Shown here one piece after another: positions 1 to 7,212 of a DNA stretch of 12,149 nucleotides (position 1 is its first letter; every line of letters starts with the position of its first letter). Where the stretch lies: the NCBI GenBank assembly GCA_902773155.1, contig CACYDK010000092.1, forward strand, positions 1 to 12,149. Direction: 5' to 3'. The position numbers were made by a program, and so were the translations under genes. Under the pieces are notes generated by a model that had not been told where the DNA came from, did no database searches, and worked only from the letters and a program-made list of their open reading frames with translations. The DNA comes from an uncultured Ruminococcus sp. GTDB lineage: Bacteria > Bacillota > Clostridia > Oscillospirales > Acutalibacteraceae.

Positions 1-35
1 ACGCCGAAGTATATATGATTGAGGACAGAAGATGA
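1..35 (+). CDS. scpA: Segregation and condensation protein A, C-terminal end (partial)
   Basis: Reading from base 3, an open frame encodes AEVYMIEDRR and stops with TGA at 33-35. This stop overlaps the ATG of scpB (32-34) in a 4-bp ATGA overlap. That arrangement is typical of the translationally coupled scpA-scpB pair, and the last residues resemble the acidic tail that follows the C-terminal winged helix of ScpA. Only ten residues are visible, so the call rests mainly on position directly before scpB. The other two frames also end within 22 bases, so another upstream gene is possible. Confidence 0.5.
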   Translation, partial: AEVYMIEDRR

Positions 36-580
36 AAACTGACAGAATAAACAGCGCGATCGAGGCCATACTTTTTGCAAACGGCTCGTCTGTAGAGCCG
101 GGCAGGATCGCCGCCGCGCTTGAGATCTCCGAAGAAAAGGCCAAGGAGCACCTCGACCGGCTTATGGATGAATATCAGCAAAGCGGCCGGGGAATAACAA
201 TTATTAAGCTCAAAAACAGCTACCAAATGGTCAGTGTTAAGGAGTTCGCTCCCGCGATAAGAACCGTTATGGATTTGCGCCGCAACACACCGCTCTCTCA
301 GGCGGCGCTCGAGGTTCTGGCTGTGATAGCTTACAACCAGCCTGTTACCAAGGCTTTTGTCGAACAAATAAGAGGCGTCGACTGCTCGGGCGTTATCGGC
401 TCGCTCACCGCAAAGGATCTGATCGAGGAGAAGGGCAGGCTCGAGCTTCCGGGACGTCCGCTGATTTACGGCACGACCGAGAATTTTCTCAGGTGCTTCA
501 ACATCTCCTCGCTCGAGGAGCTTCCGCCGCTTCCTGAGGACGAGGAAGCGCCGGACGGCGAAACAGAGGAAAATACATAA
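32..580 (+). CDS. scpB: Segregation and condensation protein B (ScpB)
   Basis: ScpB is the tandem winged-helix (kite) subunit that dimerises and, with ScpA, bridges the heads of the SMC dimer in bacterial condensin; it acts on the nucleoid in chromosome compaction and segregation. The 182-aa length is normal for the family. The N-terminal winged helix covers about residues 1-75. The second holds the family signature, LSQAALEVLAVIAYNQPVTK at residues 88-107 followed by IRGVDCSGVIGSL, and the GRPLIYGTT block (141-149). The tail after residue 165 is acidic and proline-rich, as usual. The ATG overlaps the upstream stop, and a GAGGACAG purine stretch (21-28) serves as a weak ribosome binding site, consistent with coupling to scpA. 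It is the first complete gene of the + strand operon. Confidence 0.95.
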   Translation: MKTDRINSAIEAILFANGSSVEPGRIAAALEISEEKAKEHLDRLMDEYQQSGRGITIIKLKNSYQMVSVKEFAPAIRTVMDLRRNTPLSQAALEVLAVIAYNQPVTKAFVEQIRGVDCSGVIGSLTAKDLIEEKGRLELPGRPLIYGTTENFLRCFNISSLEELPPLPEDEEAPDGETEENT

Positions 581-598
581 GGAAGAAAGTGAGATTCC

Positions 599-1231
599 TT
601 GCTTGCGCTTTATATAATACTCGGTATACTGGGCTTCCTTTTTCTGCTTACGCTCCTTAACATCAACATCTACGCGCTTTTCGACGAGGAGCTCTCGCTG
701 AGCGTACGGATAGGCTTCATCAAGCTCAGACTGCTTCCGCCGAAGCCCAAAAAGCCGAAGAAAAAACGCTCAAAAAAGAAAAAAGAAGAAAAGCCCGCGG
801 AGCCGGAGCCTGAAAAGGAAAAACAGCCCTCTACCCTAAAAAAGCTGTACAAGCAGCATGGCGTTACCGGCCTTGTAAACATAGTGTCGGAGCTCTCTAA
901 GCTCGCCGCTTCAACTCTTAAGGGTCTTTTCTCGACCCTGAGGGTAAAAAAACTTGTACTCGATATAAGGGTTGCGGGCGAGGACGCCGCCGACTCGGCG
1001 ATCAAATACGGCTATCTTTGCACAGCCCTCTACCCCGCTCTCGGGATTCTTATGGGAATAGTCAAGGTTAAGCGTTACGAAATAAACGCCGCTCCCGATT
1101 TTTCCGACGAGCCCAAAAGCCGCGCCTACGCCGAGGCTCACATCAAGGCGCGCATACTCTCGCTTCTAATAGCTCTCGTACCGAGGGTGATAGACGCGCT
1201 TAAACTGCTTATAAAAATCAGAAACTCATAA
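599..1231 (+). CDS. DUF2953 family membrane protein (YtfI-like)
   Basis: This 210-aa protein has no known biochemical function. It begins with a hydrophobic helix (about residues 3-27), then a very Lys/Pro/Glu-rich linker (about 48-80), then a conserved block at about 110-155 (VLDIRVAGEDAADSAIKYGY and onward) typical of DUF2953, and a hydrophobic C-terminus (about 185-206). In Bacillus subtilis the DUF2953 protein YtfI is encoded directly before ytfJ, the same order as here, suggesting a role in spore or envelope biology. No ATG lies near the N-terminus; the TTG at 599 is used because an in-frame TGA occurs at 590-592 and a GGAAGAAAG ribosome binding site sits at 581-589. TTG starts often mean modest expression. 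The family call comes from the conserved block plus neighbours. Confidence 0.82.
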   Translation: MLALYIILGILGFLFLLTLLNINIYALFDEELSLSVRIGFIKLRLLPPKPKKPKKKRSKKKKEEKPAEPEPEKEKQPSTLKKLYKQHGVTGLVNIVSELSKLAASTLKGLFSTLRVKKLVLDIRVAGEDAADSAIKYGYLCTALYPALGILMGIVKVKRYEINAAPDFSDEPKSRAYAEAHIKARILSLLIALVPRVIDALKLLIKIRNS

Positions 1232-1248
1232 ATAAAAGGAGAATAATT

Positions 1249-1656
1249 ATGGATCATCCTATTAACGGCTTAATGAATACCACCATGCAGAAGATCAAGG
1301 AAATGGTAGACGTCAACACCATTATCGGCGATCCGATCACCTCGCCCGACGGCACTGTTGTTATACCCGTTTCCAAAATCAGCTACGGCTTTGCCTCCGG
1401 CGGAACAGATCTGCCGACAAAAAAGGAGAGCAAGGACTGCTTTGGCGGAGGAAGCGGCGCGGGAGTTACAATCCAGCCTGTTGCCTTCCTAGCGATCTGC
1501 AACGGAAACGTTCAGCTTCTCCCTATCGAGAAATACGACGGAGCTACAGACAGGGTCGTCGGTATAGTTCCCGACCTTGTAGACAAGGTAACCGCCCTCT
1601 TTAAAAAGGACAAAAAGGACAAGAAAAGCGAAGAAGAGGCTCCTGCAGAGGAGTAA
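1249..1656 (+). CDS. ytfJ: GerW/YtfJ family sporulation protein
   Basis: The 135-aa protein matches the YtfJ/GerW family, spore proteins needed in B. subtilis for normal germination with some germinants; the mechanism is unknown. Visible family features are the N-terminal helix with NTIIGDPI (about residues 23-30), the SPDGTVVIPVSKISYGFASGG block (32-54), the GGGSGAGVTIQPVAFLAI block (66-83) and a charged Lys/Glu tail (about 118-135). There is no signal peptide or membrane segment, so it should be cytosolic in the forespore or the mother cell. A clear AAAGGAG ribosome binding site at 1236-1242 precedes the ATG. It follows the DUF2953 gene by 17 bp, as in Bacillus. Its presence is the best evidence that the organism forms spores or descends from a spore former. 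Confidence 0.93.
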   Translation: MDHPINGLMNTTMQKIKEMVDVNTIIGDPITSPDGTVVIPVSKISYGFASGGTDLPTKKESKDCFGGGSGAGVTIQPVAFLAICNGNVQLLPIEKYDGATDRVVGIVPDLVDKVTALFKKDKKDKKSEEEAPAEE

Positions 1657-1670
1657 TCTTCCGCTGTAAC

Positions 1671-1703
1671 TTTTCATATAATCCAATGGTGATTATATGA
1701 AAA
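1671..1703. repeat. Perfect 13-bp inverted repeat spanning the carboxypeptidase start codon
   Basis: The left arm TTTTCATATAATC (1671-1683) is the exact reverse complement of the right arm GATTATATGAAAA (1691-1703), with a 7-base spacer CAATGGT. The ATG of the next gene (1697-1699) lies inside the right arm and the GGTG ribosome-binding element falls in the spacer. Each arm also contains TATAAT on one strand (1677-1682 on +, 1692-1697 on -). If transcribed from upstream, the mRNA would sequester the start codon in a stem; as DNA it would be a dyad operator. It is not a terminator because A residues, not T, follow the stem. Confidence 0.8.
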
Positions 1704-2743
1704 GGCTTATCTGCGCGTTTTTGACGTTTGCTCTTTTATTATGCGGCACGCTCAAGGTGTTTTCCGCTCCGGATATCTCAGCCGAAGCGGCGGTGCTCTA
1801 TTGTCCGCAAAACAGAGAGCTGATTTACGCCGAAAATGAAAACCTGCGTATGCGCCCGGCCAGCACGACAAAGATCATGACCGCGCTGCTCGCGCTCGAA
1901 TATGCCGAAAAGAATGACAAAAAGGTGCGCTTTACCGAGGAAATGACGGCCGAGGGAAGCAGCATGTACCTGAAAATCGGCGAGGTGCTGAGGCTTTCCG
2001 ACCTTGCAAAGGGACTTCTTATGTGCTCTGGAAACGACGCGGCAAACGCCGTCGCTATCGCCGTAGCAGGAAGTCAAGAGAAATTCGCGCGGCTGATGAA
2101 CAGACGAGCCTCCAAGATCGGGATGAAGCACACGCATTTCGTGACTCCGAGCGGACTCGACGACGAAAACCACTACACCACAGCCTCGGATATGGCGCTT
2201 CTTATGGCCGAGGCTCTCAAAAACCGCGCGTTCAAAAAGCTTACGCGGGAGAAAAGCGCGCAGGTGGATTTTATAAAACCGTCGTCCAAGCGCGCGGCCT
2301 ACTCGAACCACAACAGGCTCCTGTCGCTTTACAGGTACTGTATCGGCGGAAAAACCGGCTACACCACAGCGGCCGGGAGATGTCTTGTTACCGCCGCCGA
2401 AAAGGACGGACTGCGGCTTATCGCGGTCACGCTGAACGACAGAAACGACTGGAACGACCATATAAAGCTCTATGACAAGGGCTTCAAAAGCCGGCGCTTT
2501 GCAAAGCTTGACGACAGCGAGCTGTTGCTCGATATCGACGCTGTGGGCGGAGATACCGACAAGATAACGGCCGGGTGCGCGGAGATATCCGGGCTTGTGC
2601 TCAAAAAGGGCGACAGGCTCAGGCGTGTGATCTACGCTGAAAACTTTCTCTACTCTCCCGTAGAGCCCGGGGCGGCGGTCGGAAAAATCGTCTATACAGT
2701 TAACGGGCGGATCGCTGTAACTCACACGATCAGGGCTTACTGA
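1697..2743 (+). CDS. D-alanyl-D-alanine carboxypeptidase (S11 penicillin-binding protein, DacB/DacF type)
   Basis: This 348-aa low-molecular-weight penicillin-binding protein removes the terminal D-Ala from peptidoglycan pentapeptides outside the membrane, limiting cross-linking. A signal peptide covers residues 1-24. All three active-site motifs of the S11 family are present: SxxK as STTK at 56-59 (nucleophile Ser56), SGN at 111-113, and KTG at 219-221. Residues from about 265 form the small beta-rich C-terminal domain of PBP5-like enzymes; no clear amphipathic anchor helix is evident at the extreme C-terminus, so membrane attachment is uncertain. In B. subtilis the scp cluster contains dacB (spore cortex) shortly before rluB, which favours a sporulation-linked DacB/DacF role, but a vegetative enzyme cannot be excluded. 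The ribosome binding site is weak (GGTGAT at 1688-1693) and lies in a perfect inverted repeat around the start. Confidence 0.95.
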   Translation: MKRLICAFLTFALLLCGTLKVFSAPDISAEAAVLYCPQNRELIYAENENLRMRPASTTKIMTALLALEYAEKNDKKVRFTEEMTAEGSSMYLKIGEVLRLSDLAKGLLMCSGNDAANAVAIAVAGSQEKFARLMNRRASKIGMKHTHFVTPSGLDDENHYTTASDMALLMAEALKNRAFKKLTREKSAQVDFIKPSSKRAAYSNHNRLLSLYRYCIGGKTGYTTAAGRCLVTAAEKDGLRLIAVTLNDRNDWNDHIKLYDKGFKSRRFAKLDDSELLLDIDAVGGDTDKITAGCAEISGLVLKKGDRLRRVIYAENFLYSPVEPGAAVGKIVYTVNGRIAVTHTIRAY

Positions 2744-2757
2744 AAAGGAATGTTCAA

Positions 2758-3486
2758 ATGAAATACAACACAGTCAGACTGCAAAAATATCTGGCCGACT
2801 GCGGAGTTGCCTCGCGCAGAAAATCCGAGGAGCTCATTGAGCACGGAGCCGTCAAGGTCAACGGCAAAACAGCCGTACTCGGCGACAAGGTAAATCCCGC
2901 GGTCGATAAGATTTATCTGCACAACAAGCGCGTCGTTATGAAGCGGCGCGGCGGAAAACGCTACATAATGCTAAACAAGCCCCGCGGTATCGTCACGACT
3001 ATGAAGGACGAGCGCGGGCGAAAATGCATAGCCGATCTTGTGCGCGATATCCCCGAGAGGGTTTATCCTGTAGGCAGGCTGGACAAGGACTCCGAGGGGC
3101 TTATCCTGCTTACTAACGACGGCGAGTTCTCCAATCTGGTCGCCCACCCGAAAAAGGAAATCAACAAGGTTTACCACGTTACGGTAAAGCCAGTTATGAC
3201 CGACGAGCAGGCTAAAAAAATCAGCGGCGGTATAGTTATCGACGGCCGCAGGACAGCTCCGTGCGAGGTGCGTATAATGAACAAGCGCGACGACCGCTCC
3301 GACGTCGAGATGGTCCTGCGCGAGGGTCGCAACCGCGAGATACGCAAGCTCTGCGAGGCCTGCGGACTTGAGGTGCTCAGGCTTCGCCGAATAGCTATCG
3401 GCTCCGTTAAGATGGGCAAGCTCAACAAGGGGATGTGGCGCGACCTCACGCCCGACGAGATCCGAAAACTTACTACTGTGAACTGA
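2758..3486 (+). CDS. rluB: 23S rRNA pseudouridine synthase, RsuA/RluB/E/F family
   Basis: The 242-aa enzyme isomerises a uridine in rRNA to pseudouridine. The N-terminal S4 RNA-binding domain covers about residues 5-60 (RLQKYLADCGVASRRKSEEL and the following VKVNGK). The catalytic domain carries KPRGIVTT (74-81) and the RsuA-family motif GRLDKDSEGLILLTNDGEF (107-125), in which Asp109 is the expected nucleophile, plus EGRNREIRKLCEACG near the C-terminus. In Firmicutes the homologue next to scpAB and a dac gene is RluB, which modifies helix 89/90-region uridines of 23S rRNA; target assignment here is from context, and RsuA or RluF specificity is not excluded. It starts 14 bp after the carboxypeptidase with an AAAGGAA site (2744-2750). 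Confidence 0.92.
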   Translation: MKYNTVRLQKYLADCGVASRRKSEELIEHGAVKVNGKTAVLGDKVNPAVDKIYLHNKRVVMKRRGGKRYIMLNKPRGIVTTMKDERGRKCIADLVRDIPERVYPVGRLDKDSEGLILLTNDGEFSNLVAHPKKEINKVYHVTVKPVMTDEQAKKISGGIVIDGRRTAPCEVRIMNKRDDRSDVEMVLREGRNREIRKLCEACGLEVLRLRRIAIGSVKMGKLNKGMWRDLTPDEIRKLTTVN

Positions 3487-3498
3487 TATCTTAAAAAA

Positions 3499-4656
3499 AT
3501 GCTTAATCTGTTAAAAAAAGAAGAGAAAAAGGTCGAGTATATCGAGCTGATTTACGACCTTATTTTTGTATACATAATCGGACGCAACAACTCGCTTATA
3601 AACTCGGTTGAGAGCGGGTTTATGAGCGGCGAAACCTTTCTTACGTATATTCTCACAACGCTGATAACGCTGAGCATATGGTACCACTCCACGAGATTTA
3701 CGAACCGCTACGGCTCAAAAAGCATAGCGGAGCATATCGGGCTGTTTGTGAATATGTACCTGCTGTACTATATGGCCGACGGAACACGGGCGGCGTGGCA
3801 GGACTACTACTTTCAGTACAATATCGCGTGGGGTCTGATACTGCTGAATATGGCGTCGCAGTACCTGATAAAGCTGTTCAGCAGGGGCGAGCTCACAGAC
3901 GCAGCTCGGGCTAATATCCGCCTCAACGTAGCCGTTCTTCTGGGCGAGGCGGCTGTCGTGTTCGTTTCTCTGCCGATTTACAGCCTTACCGGGCTTGTGC
4001 TGTCGCCGCTGGCGATGTTTTTTGGCGTAGCGGCCTCGATACTTGGCGGCAGAAAAATAAGAAAGCAGATGCCCTTTGATTTTACCCATTTGACCGAGAG
4101 GGTCATGCTTTTTGTCGTGTTCACCTTCGGCGAGATGGTAATAAGCGTATCGACCTATTTCAAGGGCGGTTTTACCCTTAGAAGCGCCTATTTTTCGCTT
4201 ATGGCGTTTCTGATCGTTGCAGGGCTTTTCCTGATTTACGGATATTTTTACGACCACATAATCGACCGCGAACAGAAAGTCACCGGAAGCGGATATATGC
4301 TGCTTCATATATTCCTTATTACAGCGCTCAATAACATAGCTGTAGCGCTGGAGTTTATGAAGCACAGCGAGATAGACGCGGTGCTTAAGAACATATTCCT
4401 CGTCTCGTCGTTCTTTATCTTCTACATTTTTCTGTTCAGCCTCGAAAAATTCGCCTACGGGTGCAAAAGGCCCAACGCCAAATACATATCCGCTCTGGTC
4501 GGACTGTCGGCGGCGTTCGCGGCGGCAATCGCGCTCCTTTACAGACAGAACGACGTCTGCATCGCACTTACGGTCGCGTACATTTACACGATGTTCATCC
4601 TCTCTGTTATCTACAGCAAAAAGCACAAGCGTGTGCGGACGTTGGAAAAGGAGTAA
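3499..4656 (+). CDS. Low temperature requirement protein A (LtrA) family membrane protein
   Basis: A 385-aa integral membrane protein with about ten hydrophobic segments. It has the two hallmark blocks of the LtrA family: VEYIELIYDLIFVYIIGR at residues 12-29 (matching the ELxxDLxFVxxI consensus) and HLTERVMLFVVFTFGEMVIS at 197-216 (HxxERxxxFxxxxxGE). The family was named from a Listeria mutant unable to grow in the cold; the transported substrate or catalytic role is unknown. The C-terminus is basic (KKHKRVRTLEKE), consistent with a cytoplasmic end. It begins 12 bp after rluB, in the same frame but beyond a TGA, and no convincing ribosome binding site precedes the ATG (the upstream bases are TATCTTAAAAAA). 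Translation may therefore depend on coupling to rluB. The start cannot lie downstream because the first family motif begins at residue 12. Confidence 0.85.
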   Translation: MLNLLKKEEKKVEYIELIYDLIFVYIIGRNNSLINSVESGFMSGETFLTYILTTLITLSIWYHSTRFTNRYGSKSIAEHIGLFVNMYLLYYMADGTRAAWQDYYFQYNIAWGLILLNMASQYLIKLFSRGELTDAARANIRLNVAVLLGEAAVVFVSLPIYSLTGLVLSPLAMFFGVAASILGGRKIRKQMPFDFTHLTERVMLFVVFTFGEMVISVSTYFKGGFTLRSAYFSLMAFLIVAGLFLIYGYFYDHIIDREQKVTGSGYMLLHIFLITALNNIAVALEFMKHSEIDAVLKNIFLVSSFFIFYIFLFSLEKFAYGCKRPNAKYISALVGLSAAFAAAIALLYRQNDVCIALTVAYIYTMFILSVIYSKKHKRVRTLEKE

Positions 4657-4659
4657 ACA

Positions 4660-5637
4660 ATGCAAATATTTTTGAACTTTGTCCTGCTGATCGTCGGCTT
4701 TGTCGGACTTATAAAGGGCGCGGATCTCTTTGTTGACGGCAGCTCATCGCTGGCGAGGACGTTCAAGGTTCCCGGCGTTATCATCGGCCTCACCATTGTC
4801 GCGATGGGGACAAGCGCTCCGGAACTGGCGGTAAGCTCCTCGGCGGCGATCAACGGCTCTAACGAAATAGCTTTCAGCAACGTTATGGGCTCGAACATCT
4901 TCAACCTGCTGGCGGTGCTCGGAGTTTGCGCGCTAATCCGCCCCATTCCGATCGACCGGGGGATATTAAAGCGCGACTTCCCTATTTCGATAGTGATCAC
5001 GCTCGCGATGTTCGCGGCGGTAGGGCTCAAAATTTTCACCGGCTTTGACTTTTTCGGCACGCCGATGTCCGAGAACATCGGAACACTGAGCCGTCCGTTT
5101 TCGATCATCCTGTTGGTTCTGTTTGTGCTTTACATAATAATGCTCGTCGTAATGGCGCTAAAAAGCAAAACGGAGGATGATGGCGAAAAGCCCATGCCCA
5201 TCTGGAAAAGCCTGCTTTTTATAGCTATAGGACTGGCGTGCATTATAATCGGCGGCAACCTAGTCGTAAATAACGCTAAGGACATAGCGGCGGCGTTCGG
5301 TATGTCGGAGACGCTGATAGGACTAACGATCGTAGCGGTAGGAACCTCGCTGCCGGAGCTTGTAACCTCGGTAGTCGCCTCGCGAAAGGGCGAAAACGAC
5401 CTCGCGGTCGGCAACGTAGTGGGCTCAAATATCTTCAACCTGCTTCTTATCCTGGGAGTTTCGGGCACGATACGCCCGATGGCCGTAAACTACGCCTCGG
5501 TGATCGACCTGGGAATACTTATTTTCGTCTCGATAGTAACACTCATTTTCTCGCTGACAAAGAAAATCAGCCGTATCGAGGGAGCTGTGATGGTTATGAT
5601 TTACATAGCAACCGTAGTCTTCGCGATAATTCGATAA
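4660..5637 (+). CDS. Calcium/sodium antiporter (CaCA superfamily, YrbG/CaxA-like)
   Basis: This 325-aa membrane exchanger belongs to the Ca2+:cation antiporter superfamily and probably extrudes Ca2+ or Na+ in exchange for the other ion or for protons. It has the expected internal duplication with two inverted alpha-repeats. The first has MGTSAPELAVSS at about 49-60 followed by NVMGSNIFNLLAVLGV (74-89). The second has VGTSLPELVTSV at 227-238 followed by NVVGSNIFNLLLILGV (252-267). The ion-coordinating glutamates of such repeats correspond to Glu55 and Glu233. A loop rich in charged residues (about 168-182) links the halves. It starts 3 bp after the LtrA-family stop with a GGAG site (4649-4652), and ends just before a strong terminator, so it is the last gene of the operon. 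Ion specificity cannot be read from sequence. Confidence 0.92.
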   Translation: MQIFLNFVLLIVGFVGLIKGADLFVDGSSSLARTFKVPGVIIGLTIVAMGTSAPELAVSSSAAINGSNEIAFSNVMGSNIFNLLAVLGVCALIRPIPIDRGILKRDFPISIVITLAMFAAVGLKIFTGFDFFGTPMSENIGTLSRPFSIILLVLFVLYIIMLVVMALKSKTEDDGEKPMPIWKSLLFIAIGLACIIIGGNLVVNNAKDIAAAFGMSETLIGLTIVAVGTSLPELVTSVVASRKGENDLAVGNVVGSNIFNLLLILGVSGTIRPMAVNYASVIDLGILIFVSIVTLIFSLTKKISRIEGAVMVMIYIATVVFAIIR

Positions 5638-5661
5638 CCGCCTTTGATAAATTGACAAAAG

Positions 5662-5692
5662 AAATCCCGGCAGACCGAGTCTGCCGGGATTT
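5662..5692. terminator. Bidirectional intrinsic terminator between convergent operons
   Basis: A perfect 14-bp stem, AAATCCCGGCAGAC (5662-5675) paired with GTCTGCCGGGATTT (5679-5692), closes a 3-base loop. The GC-rich core is flanked by A residues on the left (5657-5660, with GAAA) and T residues on the right (to 5693). Rightward transcripts therefore end in UUUU and leftward transcripts in a UUUCUUUU-like tail. It lies 25 bp after the antiporter stop and 15 bp after the pilin stop, so one element serves both convergent units. Confidence 0.93.
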
Positions 5693-5707
5693 TGTACTTG
5701 TTCTTAA

Positions 5708-7162
5708 TTATTTAGCGGATGACTTCTTTCTGTAGATGAGGAAGAGAGCGCCTGCGAGGGCGATGAGAGAAGCGCCGCAGATCGTGAAGATCATTGTGCC
5801 GTTTCCGCCGGTGTTGGGGAGGATGATCTTGGGATCGGGAACTGTGATAGTGTCGCCTGTAAGAGCGGATCCGTCAACTGTAACGGCGCCGGTATCTCCG
5901 ATCACAACAGTGTAAACGTGAGTGTTGATGGCGTAGCCCGTGGGAGCGTCGGTCTCCTTTACATAATAGGTTCCGGCCTCGAGTCCCTGGAAGGAAACTG
6001 TTCCGTTAGCGGGAGTTGTTTTTTCTCCTGTGATAAGGTCGTTTCTTACTTCTGTCGTACAGGCCTGGTTGCTGTAAATATCGAACTTTGCATTCTGAAG
6101 GCCATCGCCTGTTGTAGCGTCAGTCTTTTTAACCTTGAACTCAAATGTCTTTACTGTTCTTGTGGTATCGTGCGAATATGTATCACTACCCTTCTTGTAG
6201 TAGTATGTAAGGGTATTGATGTTGCCGGTGTTACCGTATACTACACCTGTAGAAGTAAGCTTAGCTGTGTAAGTGATCTTGATGCTCTTGTAATCGGCTG
6301 TGTAAAGAGTGCCAAGTTGAGTTGCGTCAAAGCTGATCACAAAGCTCTTCTTGTTTGTTGTGTCAACTGTCTTTGTGTAATTTGTAGTCGCGGTGAGAGG
6401 TGTGGGTGTGCCTGCGTCGTCTACGCCGAATACTGCGATATCGTCTGCGTTTCCGGCTCCGAGCTTGATCTCAAGACCCTGAGTCATGTTATCGGTGAAT
6501 TTTAACTCGTCAGCGGGGTTTCCGGCGGATCCGGGGATAGTACCTGTGAGAGTAAAGGGAACGTCAGCGCCTACCATAGCTGTGATATACTCTGCTGTTG
6601 TGGCGTTTGTGAACACCTTGCCGTCTGTGATATCACCGATAGCCGTCTTGCTTGCGGCGATAGTAACGGCTGTGTTCCACTGGTTGTTATTGTAATAAGG
6701 AACTGCGAATACGCTGTTCTGAGCCTTGGTTCCGTTACCGGGAGCCGTCCACTTTACGTAGTAAACGCCTGCGGAAGCAAGGTTAACATCAGTAGCTGTA
6801 GCTGATGTAAACGCAACGGGATCGCCGACCTTCTTCGGCGTGAGCACAGTATCCGGAAGAGCGTTAGCAGCTACGAGAAGAGCTGCGGAGGGATTGTCCT
6901 CGCTGCCTGTGTAGCCGGCCTTTACAGCATTCTCTATAGCTATGCTGGTACCCTCCTTCTCAACAAAGTTTGAGAACGCGCCTGTTGTTGTGTCGAAATC
7001 AGCAATCTTGTAAACAGTAGCTGTAAAGCCCTTCTTGCCGTTGATTGTTACCTTGTAGCCTGTGGTCGGAACACCGTCCAAAGCGCTTGCCGTAACCGGT
7101 ACGAGCATTGCGAGCATAAGTACTGTAAGTACAACTGCTAAAATTCTTTTTGTGACTTTCAT
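5708..7162 (-). CDS. Sortase-assembled major (backbone) pilin, SpaA/FimP type, LPNTG-anchored
   Basis: The 484-aa secreted protein is read as the shaft subunit of a sortase-built pilus. A signal peptide covers residues 1-27 (ASA before Leu28). An N-terminal pilin domain (about 30-180) is followed by a second immunoglobulin-like domain (about 185-338, isopeptide-D2 type) and a Cna-B/SpaA domain (about 340-445). The last has Lys345/346 in its first strand, and Glu403 in VKETDAPTGY, the usual E-box of an intramolecular isopeptide bond. The sorting signal is LPNTGG (448-453), a hydrophobic helix (about 457-476) and a basic RKKSSAK tail. The region after Trp162 (WNTAVTIAASK, Lys172) sits where pilins carry the polymerising lysine, but the motif is degenerate. 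A strong AAAGGAGAA ribosome binding site (7171-7179) precedes the ATG. It follows the large adhesin by 50 bp with no terminator between, so both are probably one transcript; the shaft subunit being more strongly translated would fit its role. Confidence 0.9.
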   Translation of the reverse strand: MKVTKRILAVVLTVLMLAMLVPVTASALDGVPTTGYKVTINGKKGFTATVYKIADFDTTTGAFSNFVEKEGTSIAIENAVKAGYTGSEDNPSAALLVAANALPDTVLTPKKVGDPVAFTSATATDVNLASAGVYYVKWTAPGNGTKAQNSVFAVPYYNNNQWNTAVTIAASKTAIGDITDGKVFTNATTAEYITAMVGADVPFTLTGTIPGSAGNPADELKFTDNMTQGLEIKLGAGNADDIAVFGVDDAGTPTPLTATTNYTKTVDTTNKKSFVISFDATQLGTLYTADYKSIKITYTAKLTSTGVVYGNTGNINTLTYYYKKGSDTYSHDTTRTVKTFEFKVKKTDATTGDGLQNAKFDIYSNQACTTEVRNDLITGEKTTPANGTVSFQGLEAGTYYVKETDAPTGYAINTHVYTVVIGDTGAVTVDGSALTGDTITVPDPKIILPNTGGNGTMIFTICGASLIALAGALFLIYRKKSSAK

Positions 7163-7212
7163 TGTTAGTTTTCTCCTTTTTTATTTATTTTAAATATTAA
7201 ACCATTGGTTAC

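Noticed and set aside
2023..2475. Second + strand frame inside the carboxypeptidase gene
   Set aside because: It is an Arg-rich out-of-frame translation (RRGKRRRYRRSRKSREIR), typical of a shadow frame, and has no start signal of its own.
1778..2725. Long open frame (about 315 codons) on the - strand
   Set aside because: It lies wholly antisense to the carboxypeptidase gene, which has all three active-site motifs. The translation shows no recognisable domain, and the frame is a product of codon bias.
3715..4665. Long open frame (about 316 codons) antisense to the LtrA-family gene
   Set aside because: The translation is rich in His, Arg and Cys with no hydrophobic pattern or motif, and the + strand gene is a clear family member.
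7163..7212. Separate promoter for the pilin gene in the 50-bp gap
   Set aside because: A TAATAT-like -10 is visible on the - strand, but the bases 17 bp upstream (CACTAA) do not resemble a -35. The AACCA/TGGTT dyad (7200-7210) is too short to judge.
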